From Thermotoga sp. (GTDB lineage: Bacteria > Thermotogota > Thermotogae > Thermotogales > Thermotogaceae): a DNA stretch of 44,146 nt. Below, piece by piece: positions 39,465 through 44,146 of the stretch (position 1 is its first letter; each line of letters opens with the position of its first letter). The notes beneath the pieces were generated by a model. It saw only the letters and a program-made list of their open reading frames with translations, was not told the origin of the DNA and made no database searches. The translations under genes were made by a program, and so were the position numbers. The stretch lies in assembly GCF_021162145.1 (NCBI RefSeq), contig NZ_JAGGZH010000014.1, forward strand, positions 1 to 44,146. The letters run 5' to 3'.

Positions 39465-40500
39465 TCTGTTTCTTCTGCTCTTCAGCTGTGTCTTTGTTCC
39501 CAACCGCACGCTCTCTTTTCTCGTCTGGATGGCCGCAGACAACAATCTGGAGGATTACATAGGTCAAGATCTGGAAGAGATGAAGGAAAATCCATCATGG
39601 ATAGATGTTTTTGCGATGGTGGACTTTGCATCTTCTCCGGATACCCTCTATCGTGTGGAAGGTGATCTGATCCCTTTGAAAACGTTCAATGAGATAAACT
39701 CTGGGGATCCAGGTGCTCTCTCCTCGTTCTTGAACAAATACCAGGGGAGCGACCTTTCCTTCCTCGTGATCTGGAATCATGGAGACTGGTGGCGTGGCGA
39801 AGCGCAGGCGAGAACAAAGGGTGTGGCTTACGACGAAACGAACAGAGCTTTTCTCTCGGTAGGAGAGATAAAGAGTGTTTTAAGAAATTCTCCTGTCACG
39901 GTCCTTGGTTTTGATGCCTGCCTGATGGGAACCTTTGAGATTCTCTGGGTGCTCAAGGATTGTGCAGACTACATCGTAGTTTCCTCCAAAGAAGTGCCAG
40001 CGGCGGGCTGGAATTACACGGCGTTGAGAGGAGTGAAAGATCTTTCTTTGTTGCTTTACAGAATCGTTCAAAAGTACCACGAGATGTACGGGGAAGATTT
40101 CTCTTTGAGTGTCTGGGACACTTCGAAGCTAGAGGAAGTCATGTACTGGTTGAATAGTATTTCTCAATATATGATGGATAATGAAGTATCACCGTGGAGT
40201 TTCAGCGTCGAAAGGAGAACAGCAGGAAGTTCCAGCACCGAGCTCATAGAGTTTGGAAGTTTCGCGACGGCACTTCGGGAGTCTTCAGATGGAACACTCA
40301 GAGATTACGGAGAAAAGCTCTATGATGCTGTTGTTTCTGCCAGAGTCTTTGGAACACCGGAAGACTACACAGATCTTCTCGTGTATCTGCCGGAAAATGT
40401 GAAGAATCCAGAATACTGGGACGACTTTTCCGCCCTGAGTGATTTTACAAGAGATAGCAGCTGGGATGATTTCATTCTGTACTGGAGGGATAAAAATTGA
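39412..40500 (+). CDS. Clostripain-like (peptidase C11) lipoprotein
   Basis: This 362-residue cysteine peptidase is predicted to be a lipoprotein. A hydrophobic stretch (IILTGSLFLLLFSC) ends at lipobox Cys26. The catalytic pair is His123 (IWNHGDWW) and Cys170 (GFDACLMGTFE), as in clostripain and gingipain-fold enzymes. These usually cut after Arg or Lys. It would act outside the inner membrane. TTG 39412 is the best visible start but has only a weak GAG site. No ATG or GTG occurs before the signal, so the exact start is uncertain and lies within the radical SAM gene. Confidence 0.85.
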   Translation: MKGEIHIKGRSSIILTGSLFLLLFSCVFVPNRTLSFLVWMAADNNLEDYIGQDLEEMKENPSWIDVFAMVDFASSPDTLYRVEGDLIPLKTFNEINSGDPGALSSFLNKYQGSDLSFLVIWNHGDWWRGEAQARTKGVAYDETNRAFLSVGEIKSVLRNSPVTVLGFDACLMGTFEILWVLKDCADYIVVSSKEVPAAGWNYTALRGVKDLSLLLYRIVQKYHEMYGEDFSLSVWDTSKLEEVMYWLNSISQYMMDNEVSPWSFSVERRTAGSSSTELIEFGSFATALRESSDGTLRDYGEKLYDAVVSARVFGTPEDYTDLLVYLPENVKNPEYWDDFSALSDFTRDSSWDDFILYWRDKN

Positions 40501-41111
40501 AAAGGGTGAACGTGAACCTCGCTTGGATCGGCGTGATCTTCTCGATTGCAAGCACCATGCTGTTGATAAAATATTACAGAGGGATCGCCGCTGGAAGGCC
40601 AAGCCATGCCCTTGGTATCACGGTATTCTTTTTCTCAATTGTCTCTTCTTTTTCTCTCCTTGTAGTCTACAGGCAATGGGCTGCTTTGCTGAATGAAAAT
40701 GCCTTGAAAACGCAGAAGTTGGCAGAAAGCCATGCTCTTGATTTGAAAGGAAAACCGATCGTTCCAGACTGGACATATTTTGCCTTTGTTGCCTGCTGGT
40801 TTCTCAACTTTCTTTTCCCAGGAATGTGGATGTTTTCGTTGTTTCAGGTGGTACTCTTTGTAGTCTTTTTGCACTTTCTCTTCGAGGCGATCAAGAAACT
40901 TCAAGAAGAGAAGGCGTACCTCTACCGCACGCTGTTCGGTGTGGAATACCGACCCATCATCAGGGAGAGAAACGTCCTTTTTGTCCTTTTACTGACTATG
41001 TTCACGCTCGGTGTGTACTGGTTGTACCTGGTTATCAGACTTTCGAAGGAAATCAACGAATTCCTCGACACAGACGATCGAATCACGAAGAATCTGGAGG
41101 TGAAACCGTGA
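40497..41111 (+). CDS. Membrane protein with DUF4234-like C-terminus
   Basis: This 204-residue protein has about four or five membrane segments. The C-terminal part ([22 protein letters not shown]) resembles DUF4234 proteins. The function is unknown. TTG 40497 overlaps the peptidase stop (TTGA) and has GGAGG eight bases upstream. Its stop overlaps the next gene by GTGA, so the three genes from the peptidase onward are translationally coupled. Confidence 0.82.
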   Translation: MKRVNVNLAWIGVIFSIASTMLLIKYYRGIAAGRPSHALGITVFFFSIVSSFSLLVVYRQWAALLNENALKTQKLAESHALDLKGKPIVPDWTYFAFVACWFLNFLFPGMWMFSLFQVVLFVVFLHFLFEAIKKLQEEKAYLYRTLFGVEYRPIIRERNVLFVLLLTMFTLGVYWLYLVIRLSKEINEFLDTDDRITKNLEVKP

Positions 41112-41302
41112 AAACCTGTCCGAACAAAGAAAGGAACCTGTCCTACTGTAACTGTTCCTACCCGGGTTGTCCAAGGAAGGGAATTTGTTGTGAGTGTATG
41201 CACTACCACAGGCAGCGTGGTGAACTTCCAGCATGTTACTTCCCGAACGATGCGGAAAAGACCTGGGACAGATCGATCGAGCATTTCAAGAGAGTGGTGT
41301 GA
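41108..41302 (+). CDS. Small Cys-rich protein (DUF6485-like)
   Basis: This 64-residue protein contains eight cysteines in a C...CxC...C...CCxC...C pattern ([13 protein letters not shown], then [17 protein letters not shown]). It ends [11 protein letters not shown]. The pattern suggests zinc or Fe-S binding and resembles the DUF6485 family as I recall it. Its role is not known. GTG 41108 has GGAGG seven bases upstream. The coding end lies in a perfect inverted repeat shared with the convergent gene. Confidence 0.85.
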   Translation: MKTCPNKERNLSYCNCSYPGCPRKGICCECMHYHRQRGELPACYFPNDAEKTWDRSIEHFKRVV

Positions 41303-41321
41303 GAGCTCCCCTCACACCACT
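41293..41321. terminator. Bidirectional hairpin between convergent genes
   Basis: The arms AGTGGTGTGAG and CTCACACCACT form an 11-bp perfect stem with a seven-base loop. The stem includes the stop codons of both the Cys-rich gene and the GAF gene. T-runs on either side are short (TTT on plus), so it is a weak classical terminator, but its position suggests it serves both. Confidence 0.6.
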
Positions 41322-42241
41322 TTGGATACGAGTTCACATATCCTCTCGAGAAACCTTCTGTCCTCCTCGGAGAATGGAGAGGGACTGTACGAGTCTATGT
41401 CCAGTTCTCCCACAATCTCTCCGTTTTTGAACACGGGTACCACTATCTCCGCCTTTGTTTTCGGACTGCAGGACAAATAGTTCGTCTCCCTGGTCACATC
41501 TTGGACAACGAACGTTTCCTTTCTCTCTGCGGCCTGTCCGCATACACCTATTCCGAACGGAATCTCCACATGCTCTGTGGGTTCACCCACGAAGGGTCCG
41601 AGCTTCAGTTTACCATCCTCAACAAAGTAGAACCCAACCCAGTCGTAGTAAGAAACGTGATTTCTCAAAAATTCACACAGATCCTTAAGGGTCTCTTTTC
41701 CTTCACTCAGGATCTCTTCCACCTTTTTCAGAAGTGAGTTGAAGTACGCTTTCTTTCCTCCGTAGTTTCCCACGTTTTCCCCCTTCCTGAAGCCGATCGC
41801 CGCCTGAAGGGTTGCTAGCGAAAGCTCTTTGAGCAGCCCCTTTCTCCAGAGAGAAAAGACGTCTATCAAAACGATCTTCTCTTTTTCTCCATCAACGACC
41901 ATCCAATCTGTTTTTCCAAGGAGCGCCATCAGAAACACGGAAAAGTCCTCTCTTTTCAGCTCGAGGAATTCTGCTCTTTCGGAGAGAGACTCCGCACACT
42001 CCACTTTCTTGTTTCGAGAAACATCGAGCCATTCCCATTTGAACCTGTCCAGCTCCCGCCTCTCCGTGTTCCAGAGAATCTTTTTGACCTCCTCGTCACT
42101 GAGTCTGAGGACCTTTTCGTAGTTCGGTACGATGGGGCCGAACTTTTTTCTCAAACTCTCCCAGAAATCAGCCCATTTCGTCCTGTCCCATCTCAGGATC
42201 TCGAGGCACTCTTCGACCTTGTTCTGTACGATGCTTCTCAT
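41312..42241 (-). CDS. GAF-domain protein related to free methionine-(R)-sulfoxide reductase
   Basis: This 309-residue protein has an N-terminal helical part of unknown type (1 to about 160) and a C-terminal GAF domain. The GAF part follows the fRMsr pattern: YDWVGFYFVEDGKLKLGPFVGE, GVCGQAA with Cys234, LSCS with Cys258, and EIVVPVF, then ELDIDS. In fRMsr a third cysteine (in the IAC motif) sits before GVCG, but here that position reads TEH. It may reduce free methionine sulfoxide with two cysteines, or sense redox. It overlaps mnmA by ATGA. Confidence 0.82.
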   Translation of the reverse strand: MRSIVQNKVEECLEILRWDRTKWADFWESLRKKFGPIVPNYEKVLRLSDEEVKKILWNTERRELDRFKWEWLDVSRNKKVECAESLSERAEFLELKREDFSVFLMALLGKTDWMVVDGEKEKIVLIDVFSLWRKGLLKELSLATLQAAIGFRKGENVGNYGGKKAYFNSLLKKVEEILSEGKETLKDLCEFLRNHVSYYDWVGFYFVEDGKLKLGPFVGEPTEHVEIPFGIGVCGQAAERKETFVVQDVTRETNYLSCSPKTKAEIVVPVFKNGEIVGELDIDSYSPSPFSEEDRRFLERICELVSKVV

Positions 42242-43314
42242 GAAATTCCCTCCTTTATGATCGCTCCTCCAAGAAGTGTGTCTTCATCGTAGAAAGCAGC
42301 GATCTGTCCGGGAGTCACCGCGAAGACCTTCTTCTCGAAACTGACCTCCACCTCACCATCTTTCACCTTGACGATTGCAGGAGCTTCTTCCGCCTTCTTT
42401 CTCACCCTGCAGACACACCTGAACTTCTCTGGAACATCAACGTGCCAGACAGGATCGATGGCAACCAGTCCGGAGAAGAAGACACCTTCAAGTTCCGATA
42501 CCACCAGAAGGTTTTCCTCTGGTATCTTTTCCTTCACATAGAATCTTCTGCCAAACTTTTCTATCTTCATCCCCCTTCTCTGTCCGATCGTATAGAGTGG
42601 ATAACCCAGATGAGTTCCGACGATCTCTTCACCCATCGTGATGACCCTTCCTTCTGTGAGCTTAATTCCTTCCTCTTCTAGAAAGTTCTCCAGATTCCCA
42701 TCGGGTATGAAACATACGTCCTGACTTTCCTGTTTTTTCGCCACGTGAATCCCTGCTTCTTCGGCGATTTTTCTTATCTCTTCCTTCGTGTGGTTGCCAT
42801 TCGGAAAGAGGAGTTTTTCTATTCTCCAGGGTTCTATCCTGGCAAGAAAATACGACTGGTCTTTCTTCTTATCTATGCCTTTCTTTAGAACCTTTTTTCC
42901 GTACCTGTCACTGAACTCAACACGTACGTAGTGCCCGCTTGCAAAAGCATCGAATCCCTGCGACAGAACGTAGTCCATGAAATAGCCGAATTTCACGTAC
43001 CTGTTGCAGTGGACACAGGGATTGGGGGTGAGTCCCCTGAGCAGGTCTGCTTTGAAGGGTTTGATCACCTTTTCCCTGAAAATTTCCCTCACGTCGACGA
43101 TCTCTATCTCCACCCCCAGAGAGTGAGCGATCCTGATTGCGTCCGCTGTGTCCGAGGGACTGCAGCACACCTTCTTTTTTATTTCTTTTCTTATGAAGAA
43201 CTCATCATCTTTCGTTTTCATGTGAAATGCCTTCACCTCGTGCCCTTCTTTGAGCAAAAGGTAGAGGGCCACTGCGCTGTCCACACCACCACTCAGTGCA
43301 ATGCCTACCTTCAA
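42238..43314 (-). CDS. mnmA: tRNA-specific 2-thiouridylase
   Basis: MnmA adds sulfur to U34 of tRNAs for Lys, Glu and Gln, using ATP and a sulfur relay. The 358-residue protein has the PP-loop SGGVDSAVAL (8-17), the catalytic Cys in NPCVHCNRYVKF, and the second Cys in CFIPDG. The C-terminal barrel domain is complete. TTG 43314 has only a G-rich site upstream. The lysine tRNA gene with a UUU anticodon elsewhere in the window is one of its expected substrates. Confidence 0.94.
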   Translation of the reverse strand: MKVGIALSGGVDSAVALYLLLKEGHEVKAFHMKTKDDEFFIRKEIKKKVCCSPSDTADAIRIAHSLGVEIEIVDVREIFREKVIKPFKADLLRGLTPNPCVHCNRYVKFGYFMDYVLSQGFDAFASGHYVRVEFSDRYGKKVLKKGIDKKKDQSYFLARIEPWRIEKLLFPNGNHTKEEIRKIAEEAGIHVAKKQESQDVCFIPDGNLENFLEEEGIKLTEGRVITMGEEIVGTHLGYPLYTIGQRRGMKIEKFGRRFYVKEKIPEENLLVVSELEGVFFSGLVAIDPVWHVDVPEKFRCVCRVRKKAEEAPAIVKVKDGEVEVSFEKKVFAVTPGQIAAFYDEDTLLGGAIIKEGIS

Positions 43315-43394
43315 GTTCGCACCCCCTTATTTAAAATGATACCATTTCCTTTATTCAAAGAATTGAGTTAAAATAACTTGAGGAGGTGCAGAAC

Positions 43395-43925
43395 ATGAAA
43401 TTCCACGGTACAACGATTCTCGTAGTGAAAAGAAATGGAAAGGTCGTAATGGGCGGGGATGGACAGGTGACACTCGGTTCCACTGTTTTGAAGGGAAACG
43501 CAAGAAAGGTGAGAAAGCTCGGTGAAGGGAAGGTGCTCGCCGGGTTTGCAGGATCAGTGGCGGATGCCATGACGTTATTCGATAGATTTGAGGCGAAGCT
43601 GAGAGAGTGGAGTGGAAACCTCATGAAAGCGGCGGTTGAACTTGCAAAGGACTGGAGAACCGATAGAGTTTTGAGGAGACTCGAAGCACTCCTTCTTGTA
43701 GCCGACAGGGATAACACCTTCATCATCTCTGGGAACGGTGAGGTCATTCAACCTGATGACGACGCAGCCGCCATAGGCTCCGGAGGGCCTTATGCACTCG
43801 CCGCTGCGAAGGCCCTGCTCAGAAACACAGATCTCTCCGCAAGGGAGATCGTAGAAAAGGCCATGATGATAGCTGGGGAGATCTGCATTTACACGAACCA
43901 GAACATCGTGATAGAAGAAATCTAG
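43395..43925 (+). CDS. hslV: ATP-dependent protease subunit HslV
   Basis: HslV is the proteasome-like peptidase that partners the ATPase HslU. The 176-residue protein begins [15 protein letters not shown]. Processing before Thr6 exposes the catalytic Thr of TTILVV. Family blocks [27 protein letters not shown] and [17 protein letters not shown] are present. ATG 43395 has GGAGG eight bases upstream. GTG 43386 overlaps that site and is rejected. It is co-transcribed with hslU 11 bases downstream. Confidence 0.96.
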   Translation: MKFHGTTILVVKRNGKVVMGGDGQVTLGSTVLKGNARKVRKLGEGKVLAGFAGSVADAMTLFDRFEAKLREWSGNLMKAAVELAKDWRTDRVLRRLEALLLVADRDNTFIISGNGEVIQPDDDAAAIGSGGPYALAAAKALLRNTDLSAREIVEKAMMIAGEICIYTNQNIVIEEI

Positions 43926-43936
43926 GAGGTGTTCTT

Positions 43937-44146
43937 ATGAAGAGTTTCGACGAGATGACCCCAAAAGAAATTGTTCGGGAGCTCGATAAATACATCGTTG
44001 GTCAGCAGGAGGCGAAAAAAGCAGTCGCAATTGCCGTTCGAAACAGAATAAGAAGACAAAAGCTTCCCGAAGAATGGAGAAAGGAAGTCCTGCCGAAGAA
44101 TATACTGATGATCGGACCCACAGGTGTTGGGAAAACGGAGATCGCT
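43937..44146 (+). CDS. hslU: HslU ATPase subunit (partial, 5' end only)
   Basis: The first 70 codons of HslU are present before the window ends. It starts [20 protein letters not shown], followed by the [17 protein letters not shown] block and Walker [14 protein letters not shown] lies upstream of ATG 43937. The AAA+ ring unfolds substrates and feeds them to HslV. Confidence 0.95.
   Translation, partial: MKSFDEMTPKEIVRELDKYIVGQQEAKKAVAIAVRNRIRRQKLPEEWRKEVLPKNILMIGPTGVGKTEIA

Overview
The window reads as chromosomal DNA of a hyperthermophilic Thermotoga close to T. maritima. The support is a toga outer-membrane pair (SLH-anchored coiled-coil OmpA plus a beta-barrel partner), a tmRNA whose tag reads ANEPVAVAA, an Fe-S tryptophanyl-tRNA synthetase, a family-4 uracil-DNA glycosylase, and a gene order matching what I remember of T. 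maritima TM0476 to TM0522. Several proteins (PrmC, the DUF59 protein, the sirtuin) look clearly related to, but not identical with, the MSB8 versions as I recall them, so a sister species or strain is more likely. That is memory, not an alignment.

Layout. 1-2.1 kb: toga genes. 2.1-7.5 kb (minus strand): DUF401 permease, uvrA, secG, tyrS. 7.5-7.8 kb: three tRNA genes (Lys, Leu, Gly) with promoter and terminator. 7.85-12.1 kb (plus): a 1415-residue fusion of the 2-hydroxyacyl-CoA dehydratase activator type. 12.1-14.7 kb (minus): a small thiamin/pyrimidine-type ABC transporter headed by a thiamin-binding protein gene, with a frameshifted binding-protein gene. 14.8-19.9 kb: DUF59 protein, prmC, a membrane-anchored HTH protein, sirtuin, an exported protein, trpS, scpA and scpB. 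19.9-28.2 kb (minus): a long colinear peptide-type ABC transporter cluster running into a broken Er-VIT iron transporter, a DnaQ-like exonuclease and a PIN-PhoH ATPase. 28.2-30.8 kb: tmRNA and a CIRCE-controlled groESL operon. 30.8-30.9 kb: two decayed CRISPR-like repeats. 30.9-34.7 kb (minus): RarA-macro fusion, sugar epimerase, DtxR-like regulator, uracil-DNA glycosylase. 34.8-44.1 kb: fliJ-like gene, comM, proS, a radical SAM gene overlapping a clostripain-like lipoprotein, a membrane protein and a Cys-rich protein, a GAF protein with mnmA, then hslV and the start of hslU.

Genes are tightly packed. ATGA, GTGA or TTGA stop-start overlaps are common, TTG and GTG starts are frequent, and several starts are best placed by a GGAGG site that itself overlaps an upstream in-frame GTG. 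The most notable departures from an ordinary core region are: an Er-VIT gene apparently broken by one frameshifting deletion; a binding-protein gene broken in a (CT)5 run; a 76-base near-identical direct repeat between two ABC ATPase paralogues, suggestive of gene conversion; the orphan degenerate CRISPR repeats; a RarA-macro fusion with a possible internal start; and a perfect 12-bp hairpin inside the phoH gene. I did not find a clearly new defence or metabolic system.
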